Made by a program: the position numbers and the translations under genes. The notes under the pieces were generated by a model, which was not told where the DNA came from, made no database searches, and was given only the letters and a program-made list of their open reading frames with translations. Of a stretch of DNA of 64,000 nucleotides, positions 11,193 to 22,012 are shown one piece after another (position 1 is the stretch's first letter; every line of letters starts with the position of its first letter). This stretch comes from Primula veris (Eukaryota > Streptophyta > Magnoliopsida > Ericales > Primulaceae): positions 441,501-505,500 of the forward strand of contig OY821745.1 of assembly GCA_963682055.1 (NCBI GenBank), written 5' to 3'.

Positions 11193-14100
11193 ATCTTAAA
11201 CGATATTTTTATGTTTTGTACGTTAATACAATAATTTTGGTGTTTGGATAAACAGAAAATTATTTCCGTTTCGAAATCGGTTCTTTGGAAAATCTTTTTC
11301 TAACAAACATTGTTTTTAAGAAATTGATTTTTTCCATTTGAAATGTTAAACGCGTTTTTCCTTTGGTTTATCTTATTTGGGATTTTTATGAAAAATCCAT
11401 TCTTTAGGTTGAAACCTTCTCCATGTTTATTGGTTTATATGTGCTTTGTTTTCATAAGATATATGCATGTGAGTTGATTCTATGTGTAAAATTAAATTTG
11501 TACCATTTGTTATGGTTGGTGTTGTTGTATTTATTTGTATTAAATAAAATACATGTAAAATTGGGTCATGCCTTGAATTCCAATTTAAATGAGTGTAATT
11601 GGACGTTATAAGCATGTGCTATACTATTTGGTTGTGTTTTTAGAATATTTTATCATCATTTAGATTTTGAGAAAATCTATAGTTTTTATTTTGGTGAGTA
11701 ATGGCTGCATGTTTACTTTGTATACTTGCATGATTCGCATTAGACCAGATTGGTGCTAAGATTGGTGCTAATGTTAATTCTTGTTTGCTGGTTCTGTTGT
11801 ACTAAATTACTAATGGACTACAAGAATTTTTCACTTTCTGTAATTTCCTCGTGTGTATGTATGGAAGCATATTAAGTTATGTACATGTTATTGTTTTCCT
11901 TTGAGATACATTTCTAATGGTGTGAGGTCCACACATGGTTAGAAATATTGCAACAGATTATATATTACACTGTAGTAATATTATGTGTGAGGCCCATTAA
12001 TGAGTACAATAATGACCATGTATTGGTTCTGCTTTAATTGTTTTGACGTTTTTGGTGAAAACTTCAATAGTTTGTTACTATTTATTTAGTAAGCAATGAG
12101 CCTTATAGTAGTAACCTTGCCGTTTTATGTGGTATATCAACTGGCTTTATAAATAATTTGAAACTTGTGTTACGTTTTATTCCGGTAATTTGAGTCTGGT
12201 TTATGTAACAAGTATAGTTAGTAGTTACTGAGTATATTAATTTGGTTTGTGAAACCATGTCATCCGATTGAGCCGCATGTATAAGTGGGACTTGATATAA
12301 TCATACTGCCTTGTTAATGAAATTGTAATAACCATATTATATTGTTACCCGGTTTATATATGTTTATTATTTTCATGTTAATAAAGTACTAACAATTTCC
12401 AATGAGTATTTGTGTAGACATGGATCTCTACCATGGAATTGGAGGATTTGTGATTATTCGAAACAGTTCTAGTAAAAGCCATTAAATTGGGAATTACGAC
12501 AGAACTGGTTTCGAAATAGTTCTTGTAAAACCATTTTCTGATTTTCAGGATTTGGGGCTTACGACAGAACTGGTTGAATTCTGAGATTGTTCTGTGTAAA
12601 ATCAGATTTATCTGGTGTTTACGGCTGAATAAATCTTTCAGAATTTGATAATCTTTTCCGGGAATGAACTGGAATACTCTTGCAAAATCAGTTTCTTGAA
12701 ACCATGCGTGGTTATAGAAATTTGGTGTTTGCGAAGGAGGAGTTTTAGTTTCATTTTTCGAAATTAGATTGTGCGTGTTTGTTATTTGATATAACAAACA
12801 GTTTTCTGCGGGAAATGTCCGGAACACAGTGGGTGCTGGAACTGACCAGAACATTGTGGGTGCCGGTGTAACTCCTATTAATTTTGCATGAGTGCATATT
12901 AATGACAGGGGTTACAAATTTAAAACTACCATTATTAAAGACACTAATGTGGTGATATAATGGCTGTTGTCCTTATTAATTGTGATTTATTGCAATTTAA
13001 TTTGGAGGGTTACAAAATTTGTAACGGTAATCATTAATGAGATTAATGACGAGTATTTATAACTTCTTATTAATTGTGATTAATCGCAATTTAATTTGGA
13101 GAGTTATAAATTATTGTAACGACAGTTATTGTTGACATTTATGGAAAGCTTTATTAGCTACCTACGAATTGCAATGACGAATCGGTTACATATTTGGATG
13201 AAAGGTTATTTAATAACCAACTTGATTCATCCAAGAGCAAATAATTTGATGATTAACAAATTATAAATGGTCGTTGAGTTTATTTTAAGAATAAACAAAT
13301 ATCGGCTAATTTATTATTTGTTGAAATATTATCTTATTAATTTGCTGAAAGAACATTTAATAACTTGTTGAAATTAACATCTTATTTATTTGCTGAAAAA
13401 ACATTTAATAATTTGTTGAAATAACATATTATTAATTTGTTAGTAAAACATATTGTGAATATGTTGAGCTTGCTATTATTGAGAATAATAATTTAGTAAT
13501 ATTATATTACTATTATTGGGGGAGAACCCCGAGGGTCCCACAAATGTGGGGGTGACCCGTCGATCCTGTAGATCGAGAATCTAAACGTACCCCAAAGCGC
13601 CTATGGGCGAGTGAGAGAATACCTAACGGTTCAGTGGTGTAGACCTTAAACGTCTTAAATAAATGATAAAATTCATTTACCACATTGAAACCGGTTAAGT
13701 TTCTCAATAAAAATTGTGCATGTTCTGAGTGAGGACAAAGGGAATGTACGAACTGTGGGGGGCGTTAATGTGTGGAAACTTTTTAACGTTTGGACATCCA
13801 CTAACAAGTGCAAGCATACAAATCTGAATCATGACTAGTGGTTTTTGAAACCTAAAGGGCAGTAGCCTTTCGGTAGCCAAAACACTAGGATCAAATTGTG
13901 ATAAGTTTGCTTGTTTGTGGCAATACATGAGTGACTATTTGTTCAAAATGAACATTTTAGTCGATACTCTTGTGGTCAATAATGACGTGTTGAATTATTC
14001 AACCAAGTCACTGATTTGACATGATATAATAGGTGATGAAAATATAAAAGGTTAAATGTTTTATTTTTCTAAATCTATTATTTAAATTGAAACACAAATA

Positions 14101-14779
14101 TGAGTTTGTGTTTGAAGCAATGTATTGCTAAGTCTTCAGTTCGAAGTTTCGAACGAAGTACATAACCAAATGGTTCGATGCATTTGAGATGAGTGCAAAA
14201 CCAAGAAAGGTTTAAAAGATATTTTCTCAATTTATTGATGGATGTATTAAACACTGATATGTCTGCTTGATGAGAAGTAAAGATAAATCAGTCAAGATAT
14301 TCATTCAAGTAAGAATGAATACGTGAATTCTATTGTTGAGGATTAAGGCTTGTCAGAAAACATGTTTAATCATGGGTGTTCTGTTGTGTTAATCTACCAA
14401 CTTTAATCCAATGATTAAGTATTAATCATTAAATGATAGACTATTTTTGGAAGTGTTAGATATTGTCTAACTAGTTCCGAAATGGTATATTCACATGGAT
14501 ATGAATACATGATCAGTGTGATTGAAACGGTGAATATGAGACACCGTTCACATAATTGTGTTGATGGAATGACACAATCGTTAAAGAACGACTTATTATG
14601 CTCTCGAGCAAAAATGTAGTTCTTAAACGATGAATATCATTTTGATAAGTTCAGGATTAAACTCTGAATTTGTACGGGAAGTGAGCTTTCCGCAAGCTAT
14701 GTGTTGAACAAACTATCTCTTAGGAAGTTGGACCAAACAGTCAGAATTATAGAAGGCATGGTGCCTGACTATAAGTTCG

Positions 14780-14935
14780 TGAAAGTTTGGTGCTACCTAA
14801 GAAAGGTCTCAATCTTGTTCCTTGAAGGATTTGGATAGGATCAAAAACGGTAGATTGTGTGTTCATCGGATAAGCACAAAATATAGTGCTGATCGGTTTC
14901 TAGTGCATAAGTCAGATGACTTAGGTGCATATAGA
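14780..14935 (+). pseudogene. Decayed copia pol remnant (end of integrase region)
   Basis: In changing frames the text reads VWCYLR, then KTVDCVFIG, then a stop in place of the usual Tyr, then scattered matches to the FLVHKSDD block. This corresponds to the WGCLAKV...GPKTVDCVFIGY segment of copia polyproteins. Stops and frame breaks make it non-functional. Confidence 0.5.
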
Positions 14936-15799
14936 GTTCTATGTCCGAGAAGCATATTTTCTAAAAGAGAAGCTTTCCCGTAAAAACTCTAACGCCTGGC
15001 GAGTGTGATCAATACGTTGAGGGTTCAAAGCATTACGCTACCCAAGACAAGTGAACACTCAAACGGTGCTGGAAAAATGGGGAAAGTGAATCTTTTAAGT
15101 AAGACGAAGTTCATCGGCAAGGTAAAAGGGTAAGTAATGAAACTTCCTTTGTCCCTTGACCTTCATGAGTGAAGGTGAATCGACGATATTGAAATAATCA
15201 ATATTATCCATATAATGTGTATATGGGAAGATGCCATCAACAATGAGGTTGATAGGCACGTGAGAAATAAAGTCAATTACTTTAAGTAAACTGACGGTTT
15301 TGATAATTTTAATGTCTATACTCTAATCTCTATAAAAAGGACGCATCATTAATTAATGAGAACATGTGTTTTATAAATGGAGATCTAGAAAATTAGGAAC
15401 AACCCTTTGGGTCGTGGTTCCGTGTAAAGTAAGCCAAGGTGTGAAAACTTGTTAAGTCGTTATATGGACTAAAACAAACACCTAACTTATCATAAGTAGT
15501 CTCTTGTGCGTCAAGAACTGCACTAGACCAGTTATAGCCAACTCAGTGAGCAGACTCAGTAGGTTTGCCAATGAGGCTTCTCAGATACATGAGGTATACT
15601 GCCAATCATGAACTGCATTATATGAGATGTCCAAAATGTTTGGAGGGTATTTAGATACCAAGTGTATCTCGAACTTTAAAGTACAAAGTCCATTAGTGGA
15701 TATGTTTGTACTTGAAGAGGTTGCAGTCTTATGGAGGTCTGTAAAATAGACCTGCATAGTTGGAGAAACTGTAGAGTTCATAACGTTGAATCAAGCTAC

Positions 15800-16111
15800 A
15801 GAAGAGGCAGATTGGCTGAGAAGTCTTGGGAGGTATTCCAAGTGGCAAAATCTGTTCCCGCAATAAACGTGTACTGCTGCAGTCAGTCAGTTATTAAACG
15901 GGATCAGAATAATTTGTATAATGGAAAGTCCCGACAAAGTCATGACATATTCGTTGGAGACACAAATCCGTAAGAGGAATTGCTAGCAAAAATTGTGGTA
16001 TCCATAGACTTTGCAAGGTCTAAGGATAATAATGCGGATCCATATACAAAATGCTTGACTCGTGGAGGAGTTGGAGCATCATTGAGGGAAATGGGGTTTG
16101 AAGCCCAATAA
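15800..16111 (+). pseudogene. Decayed copia RNase H domain
   Basis: Frames around 15790-15972 give an AEW-like block, then YCCSQSVIKRDQNNLYNGKS, the counterpart of the copia HCDSQSAIGRAQNNLYNGKSRH motif. A second frame at 15995-16111 gives IDFARSKDNNADPYTKCLTR and ends REMGFEAQ plus stop, the usual end of a copia polyprotein. A stop and frame change separate the two parts, and the first Asp of the CDSQ motif reads Cys here. Confidence 0.75.
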
Positions 16112-16692
16112 ATTGGAAACCTTCGCATAGGTAACCCAACCTGAACTGGAAACTTCAGTCTCGGGTTCAATGGGAAACTGAATTGTGCGGGTAACCGAAC
16201 AAATCACTCGAGAACATAAGTTCTCAACCCATTTCTATGATGAAAGAGTGATAGACCTGTACCATTTTAAGGGTGAGCATGAGGCTCTTAATGAATCAAG
16301 TATCTCGAAGGTCGAGTGGGGTGAGTCAGGACACCCTTGACTTGAAAATCACCTATAACGAGTGTGTATGGCCGATACTATGTGATGATCTAGGGCTAAA
16401 TCACTAGAGCACTCGGTTGAATTTGCCAAGGCAGTCCAGGGCCAAATATGGACAACAACCAAAGGGCTTAGTAAGTGGTGTAGAGAGGACACTGTGTGAG
16501 TATTACCCTGGTATGCACAAACGCTAAAAGGTTCAAGGCTTTAAGGCTACCCAATAGTAGCATATCAGATTTTACATCACTATGGCAGGTTCAAGGCGCG
16601 CGCTACCTGTCCTTATGCAGTGAATTCTCGTGGTTCTCTCGATTGCATTTAGTTGCACGTTGCATGTTTTAGATCGCATTCATGTGGGGGAT

Positions 16693-17228
16693 TGTTGGAA
16701 AAACTAATGGTTTTTTGAGTGAATGCTATTAACTTTTAGGAGTTTAAAAACATTTACTCCCCCAATTTATGTGGGTCTTATTATTTGTAAAAGGAGTTAC
16801 AAAGACAAAAGAAAAGGAATGGTCTTGTGACATTTTTTAAAAAGAACTTTTCATGAGAAAGAAAAACATGTCATCATACACACATACACACACAAACACA
16901 TGCATACATATAGAGAGAGAGTACCGCACCACCAACGGTCCGACCGTGGCTCGGTGCCGTTTCCGCCGAGTCACATGCGATAGACGTTGTACCTTGGGAA
17001 CGAAGTGCCCCATTTAGCCAGAAGCAGAGGTGGCGGGGCAAATATCGTTTAAGGGAAACTGCTCGCAGTTACCTCGTCTCGGACTTTAATCCATTTCGGT
17101 ATCATTTACATACTTTTAATTTTGAAGGTTGTAATTGTTAATTTATATATTTGAGGAAACCATTTTCTGTTTATTTGTCCATTTCTTTTTCGTAGAAATT
17201 ATTGTGTTTATTTATAACGTACCCAACA
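16693..17228 (+). repeat. 3' LTR (536 bp)
   Basis: 535/536 identical to the 5' LTR, with the same TGTTGG and CCAACA ends. Confidence 0.95.
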
Positions 17229-17233
17229 ATCTG
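17229..17233. repeat. 5-bp target duplication, right of LTR element
   Basis: ATCTG, matching 10652-10656. Confidence 0.9.
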
Positions 17234-17534
17234 AAACTATATGAACCACGGAGATCTATTATGACGGAACGAAAACTTAGATGTACGTATGTGTTTGTAA
17301 TCGAAGAACAAGGAAGGGTAATAAAATATAATGAGAAAATAGAAGGGGTCTGAATAATATTGAATCCAAAGTGTTTCTTTATCACTATCCAAATTTTGTT
17401 TTTGCTGTAAGTGTAAAAATCCTAGTATATAGAGATTTTTTTAATTGTTAAGAGTTACACTTGGTTTAGGATTGTTGTTTATAGGAGCAAGTTTTCCTAT
17501 TCCCATTAGATTTCTTATTGATGTTTTGGCTGCT

Positions 17535-17541
17535 TATATAA
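17535..17541 (+). promoter_or_regulatory. TATA box of the second SAUR gene
   Basis: TATATAA lies 75 bp upstream of the start codon at 17610. Only about 300 bp separates it from the LTR element. Confidence 0.55.
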
Positions 17542-17609
17542 GAGGCTTGCATATGCGCATATTCATACATTCCGAAAGTGAAAGTGACGTACGGATATAA
17601 TAACGTACG

Positions 17610-17903
17610 ATGGAGGCTCCTAAACTAGCAAAACCAAACCCCTCATTCACCAACTTCGGCACCGTCAATGAAAAATCGTATACTGTCTATGTGGGAAAGT
17701 CACGTAGGCGATATGAAGTAACACCGGAGATCATGAATCATCCGTTGTTTCAAAAGATGTTGAAAAAAACGGACGGTTTAGATGGTGCTACGGTGGCATG
17801 CGAGGTTGTCTTGTTTGACCACATGCTTTGGTTGATTCAAAACTCCGATGAATCACAGTTAGGTTCCTTGGATGAGCTCGTATACTATTATACTTGTGAT
17901 TGA
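17610..17903 (+). CDS. SAUR-like auxin-responsive protein (97 aa)
   Basis: Intronless paralogue of the gene at 8879. The aligned core is YTVYVGKSRRRYEVTPEIMN, HPLFQKMLKKTDGLDGATVA, CEVVLFDHMLWLIQNS and LGSLDELVYYYTCD. The N-terminal tail is shorter than in the first copy and also ends in a Ser/Thr-rich stretch before the core. Same clade and probable role as its neighbour: an auxin-responsive growth regulator of the SAUR76-78 type (inference from motifs). Reading frame and core motifs are intact, so it looks functional. The nearby LTR element, about 380 bp upstream of the ATG, may have changed its promoter. Confidence 0.85.
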   Translation: MEAPKLAKPNPSFTNFGTVNEKSYTVYVGKSRRRYEVTPEIMNHPLFQKMLKKTDGLDGATVACEVVLFDHMLWLIQNSDESQLGSLDELVYYYTCD

Positions 17904-18139
17904 TTTGTTTTAGTTTTAGTTTTAGTTTTAGTTGTTGGTTTATTTTCTTTAACTCAAGAAGGTACTTATATGTAAATTTGTTACCTGTTAACAATTTAAT
18001 TTTATTAATTACAACTTACTAGTGGTTCTCATTTTATGGTTTAAATTTATACTTGCTTTCTATAGTTTCAGTTTTAAGTACTATTTATATATCTAAAGTT
18101 GTAAAAAAACTGGGATTTGCGCAGAAGAACGGCGTAAGT

Positions 18140-18301
18140 TACTATAAAAAAATACTCAATTAGTGACAGTATTTTTTGTTACGAGCTTATTAGCGACGTT
18201 TTATGTGACGGATTTGCGACAGATTTGTGACAGTTTTTTAAATTAACGACAGACTTGTGACAACTTTTGACTCTAACTAAATCAAATATTATTTTGTAAT
18301 A
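18140..18301 (+). mobile_element. CACTA-type MITE, copy 2
   Basis: Degenerate ends (TACTATAAAAAAATACTCAA on the left, ATTTTGTAATA on the right) with the shared interior of TTTGTGACAG-type repeats. It is shorter than the other copies. Confidence 0.65.
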
Positions 18302-18665
18302 CTAATTGCTATTGGTGTTTTAATCTTTTAAGTGTATAGCAATTTTCGTTCAAGAATTAAATTATTTAATTTTGCGAAGTGTATGCTTAAGGTTTCATCA
18401 TGTAATATTATAACTTATAAGGTACAATATTATATTGAGACGTGCTCCTCAATTAGACCTTTTTATTATTATTTACAATGGAAATTTCATCTCATAGATA
18501 TGCTCTTCATTTAAGTTTAGTTAAATTTGAATCATTTATATATTTTGTGATTCTATAAACTATAACATGATATATGGTTCACCTAATCACCTGTATTTAG
18601 TTAAATGACTTCATATCGACCGTACGTTCTCAACATGGAAAGGTATATGCATGACATGAAATATA

Positions 18666-18851
18666 CACTAAAAAAAAATATCCAAATAGTTACGAGATTA
18701 ATTAGTGACAGTATTTTTTGTTACAAGCTTATTAGTTACGGTTTTTGTGACGTTTTTGTGACAATTTAGTCAATTTGTGACAGCTTTTTAAATTAGTGAC
18801 AGATTTATGACAGATTTTGATTCTCACTAAATCAAATATTATTTTGTAGTG
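18666..18851 (+). mobile_element. CACTA-type MITE, copy 3 (3-bp target duplication)
   Basis: A 186-bp copy starting CACTAAAAAAAAATA and ending TTTTGTAGTG, flanked on both sides by ATA (18663-18665 and 18852-18854). The 3-bp duplication and CACTA...TAGTG ends are diagnostic of the CACTA superfamily. Confidence 0.8.
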
Positions 18852-19592
18852 ATATATCTAATTAGTTGAGAATTAGTTAACAGAACTAACAAAAAGACTT
18901 GTTGATCAACAAATTAATCCACCAAACCCATACATATAGAAAACAAAAGGATGTTTGTATTTGTTGGTGTTAATTAATTAGTAAGAGACCGGTGAACTAA
19001 TTTACATTAAATGCATAAATTGAACCCATTCATCACCAAACAAATCCATAATGCCAACTCTAACATGATGGTGATATAATAATATACTTGGTATAATTAA
19101 TATATATTGAAACGAAATTGAAGAAATTTGAAATTGTTATAGTTGGCAGATACGTGAACAAAACTTGTACTGATAAAGTAAATATAAATTCTAATAATAA
19201 TGTCAACAACAACAACAACAACAACAAAAAACAAGAGAATTATGTGAGGCAAACATGCTACAATCTGGTATATATATATTTGGCTGAAATAAATATACGA
19301 TGGGTTCTTTTTTTCCCGTTACAAGTATTTTGCATTTTTGTTCAATACTATATTGTTTTAGGTCAAATATTCCTTTACTTTTGAAAAAGGGAAAAATAGG
19401 AGTTGAGACATAATAATGTTTTATTAATTATTACTTAAAAGTAACGGGTGGTGTTATGCTTTAGCAGGTGTATTAATTAATAACTATGGTCACATAATCT
19501 AATGGCAAATGATTAGTTTGTTAGAGAATACCATTAAATCACTCCTTATAATATGATATTCCGTAGAAACTAATTATCTAGTTGAAATTATA
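18852..19592. other. AT-rich intergenic DNA
   Basis: Low-complexity tracts are present, including an AAC/ACA run at about 19206-19230. No gene or RNA is seen. Confidence 0.4.
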
Positions 19593-20137
19593 GGTACACT
19601 GTTTGGTCATTTTTTTTAAGATTATGTTTTCGTCATGTTATTTATTTTTTCATATGTATTCGATTTTTTTTTTGATTTTTTTTTTCTTAAATCAACGTTT
19701 TATTTGTAAAATGTTTGTAAAAAAAATATGTAAAATTCGGCTTTTTATATTTTTTTGGGTCACTACAAAAAAATACTCAAATAGCGACGGGATTAGTGAC
19801 GGTATTTTTTTTTACGAGCTTATTAACGACAGTTTTTTGTGACGGGTTTGTACAATTTAGTCAATTTGTGACAGATTTGTGACAATTTTTTAAATTAGTC
19901 ACATGCTTGTGAGAGCTTTTAACTCTCACTAAATCATTCATTTTGTAGTGGAGTGTTTATTATTATTACTATCTTCTAAATTGCCAAAACAAACAATAAA
20001 TAAATACCCAAAAATATATAAAAAGTTAAATTTTACAGATTTTTTTTAACAAAAAATTTAAAAATAAAATAAAACGTTGATTTAAGAAAATAAAAATCGA
20101 ATACATATGAAAAAAACGATAAAATGACCAAATGTAC
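19593..20137. mobile_element. Long-hairpin (foldback) element with a nested MITE
   Basis: The left arm (about 19593-19760) is the imperfect reverse complement of the right arm (about 19985-20137). Paired blocks include TTTGGTCATTTT, CATATGTATTCGATTTTT, CTTAAATCAACGTTTTATTT and CTTTTTATA...TTTTTGGGT. Ends read GTACA on both sides. CACTA MITE copy 4 sits in the loop side. Family not identified. Confidence 0.65.
19761..19950 (+). mobile_element. CACTA-type MITE, copy 4
   Basis: The best-preserved ends: CACTACAAAAAAATACTCAA on the left and TTTTGTAGTG on the right. Interior of GTGACGG/GTGACAG repeats. It is inserted inside the hairpin element 19593-20137, so it is younger than that element. The flanking 3-mers (GGT and GAG) do not match. 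Confidence 0.75.
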
Positions 20138-21880
20138 TCACTGAAATTATATTACTAATTAACATATATACATGTCCTTGTTAAAATTTAAATAGCCGGG
20201 TAAACTCACAAATTATGTGGTGATATTAGAGAGTTTCTCCCTTAATTACAATGACTCGACAGTCGATACACAACTATTTAACCTGTGTTAAAATGCAATT
20301 ATAACATGCCACCGTTCAAAATCATATATATTCTTCTTGATCGAAGTTTGGTTCTTCAATTGGTCAGCCTCGCCTCAGGCCCCCATCGACATTTGTAATA
20401 ATTCATACGGAGAGTTTTGCGACAAAAATGTCATGTTTAACCCAACATATATATATATATATGGGTGAAACAAAATTATATACACGTAGAATATATCCAA
20501 ATACATATTTTTTTTGCATGTAGGAAGTGATAACAGGTCGACAAATTGACGACACTGCAAAAGATTTTGATTAGGAAAATATAGGGAGAATATGATAGAT
20601 AAATATAAGCGGTAGTTAATTATCAAAAGATACATATGTCAAAACACTTTTAACTACGTAACATAATGTTATTTCTTTTTACCCTTTATTTTTAATTTTG
20701 ATGTTACATGCCTACATTATATGTGCCAAATCTTAAACAATACTTGAGAATTCGAAGTTTTGAATAATTCTCATGAAAATATATGATATCAGTATGCCAA
20801 GTTGGGTTTTCTTTGTCCACATGACCAACATAAATGCTGGATTATAAGTTAAGTTGTACATGTTATAAGTTGGAAGCTAGGGTCTCAGTGAGTTGAATTT
20901 TTGGGTACCAAGTTTGTCATATTATCTATCTGGCTCATGTTTTTCATTCTAAAATCTGAAGCAAACAATATTCTAATAAGATATCCACTTCTATTTTCTT
21001 TACATTACGGGCAAATTTCATTCCATTCTATTTCTATGCATCACCTAAATTATCAATGACAAATGCCAAATTATTGAAAGCTTCATAATGGTTATGAAGT
21101 TTTCTGTATACATAAGCAAAAAACTTGCATGGATGAAGATACAATTCTTTTAATTGGTGTATATATATATATATATATATATATCACTATATTTTGTCAT
21201 GCATTGTCAATTATCATCACATTATTTCATATTGTACGTTCATACAATAATAGCATTTGCTAAAGTAATCGCAAAAAAAACAACACAAATAGTAGCAGCG
21301 GGTCGAAAAAAGAGGAGGCTCTAAATAAACGGCCACAAGGATGAAAGAAATTGTCCTTTGTGATAACTCCGTCTCTCGCTCTCTCTAGTTCACAGAATTG
21401 GAACCCTAATTATGCAATACTGTTATGCATGATATATGCTTTGACATTGATAGTAGATTTTCTAAAGGGTAATCGAGAGGGTGTGCTTGTTATGGTAAGG
21501 TGGCTCGATGGAAGGAAGTATACATAAATCTTGTGAACATACCAATAATAAATTGCAAAAATCGCCTCTAGACACACCCACATAAGAATGTCATATGAGA
21601 GTGCCAAATTTTAGAAAATAAAAATAACGAGTGCCAAATCATCCCTTTTAACATTCAATATAAAAAATACATTGTCAAAAACTGAAAAAAAAATCATAGT
21701 TTTTAGAATTCCTCCCTGAATTTTACATGGTGGCAAAGCTACTAACTTGCATGCGACAACACAATGCAACATAGTAGTTTATATATATCGGCAGTCGTAG
21801 CCTCTCAACAGAAAATCAATCAACTTTTTTCGGATCTCGATCTAAGACAAAGCGGATCAAACACATGTTGATTACCTTTT
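20138..21880. other. AT-rich intergenic DNA
   Basis: Contains simple TA runs at about 20446-20461 and 21159-21184. Several short open frames have no domain or codon signal. No gene recognised. Confidence 0.4.
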
Positions 21881-22012
21881 AGGTGGTTTGTATTTATATA
21901 ATTAATAACTTTAGTCACATGTATATTTTATTTAGTATATTTGGTTTTGACATTTGACCATGGTTATTAATTATATAAATACAAACCACCTAATGAAAAG
22001 TTATTTGGAGAA
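21860..22012. repeat. Hairpin with perfect 29-bp arms
   Basis: 21881-21909 (AGGTGGTTTGTATTTATATA plus nine bases) is the exact reverse complement of 21963-21991, with a 53-nt loop. Weaker pairing continues outwards to CATGTT at both sides. It could be a small foldback MITE or the remains of a small-RNA hairpin. Confidence 0.7.

Larger units (their letters stand above)
10657..17228 (+). mobile_element. Recently inserted non-autonomous Ty1/copia-type LTR retrotransposon
   Basis: A complete 6,572-bp element: two 536-bp LTRs differing by one base, 5-bp target duplication ATCTG, and a polypurine tract (about 16682-16692, ATGTGGGGGATT) just before the 3' LTR. The interior has no long reading frame and no recognisable gag zinc knuckle. 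Only broken copia pol remnants survive: a KTVDCVFIG-like integrase/RT linker near 14848-14935 with stops, and RNase H remnants at 15800-16111. No tRNA-iMet-type primer site was found directly after the 5' LTR. The near-identical LTRs with a ruined interior mean the copy was mobilised by proteins supplied in trans (inference). It lies between the two SAUR genes. Confidence 0.9.

Noticed and set aside
12378..12854. 158-aa minus-strand frame inside the LTR element
   Set aside because: No gag, pol or host domain recognised; chance frame in AT-rich repeat interior.
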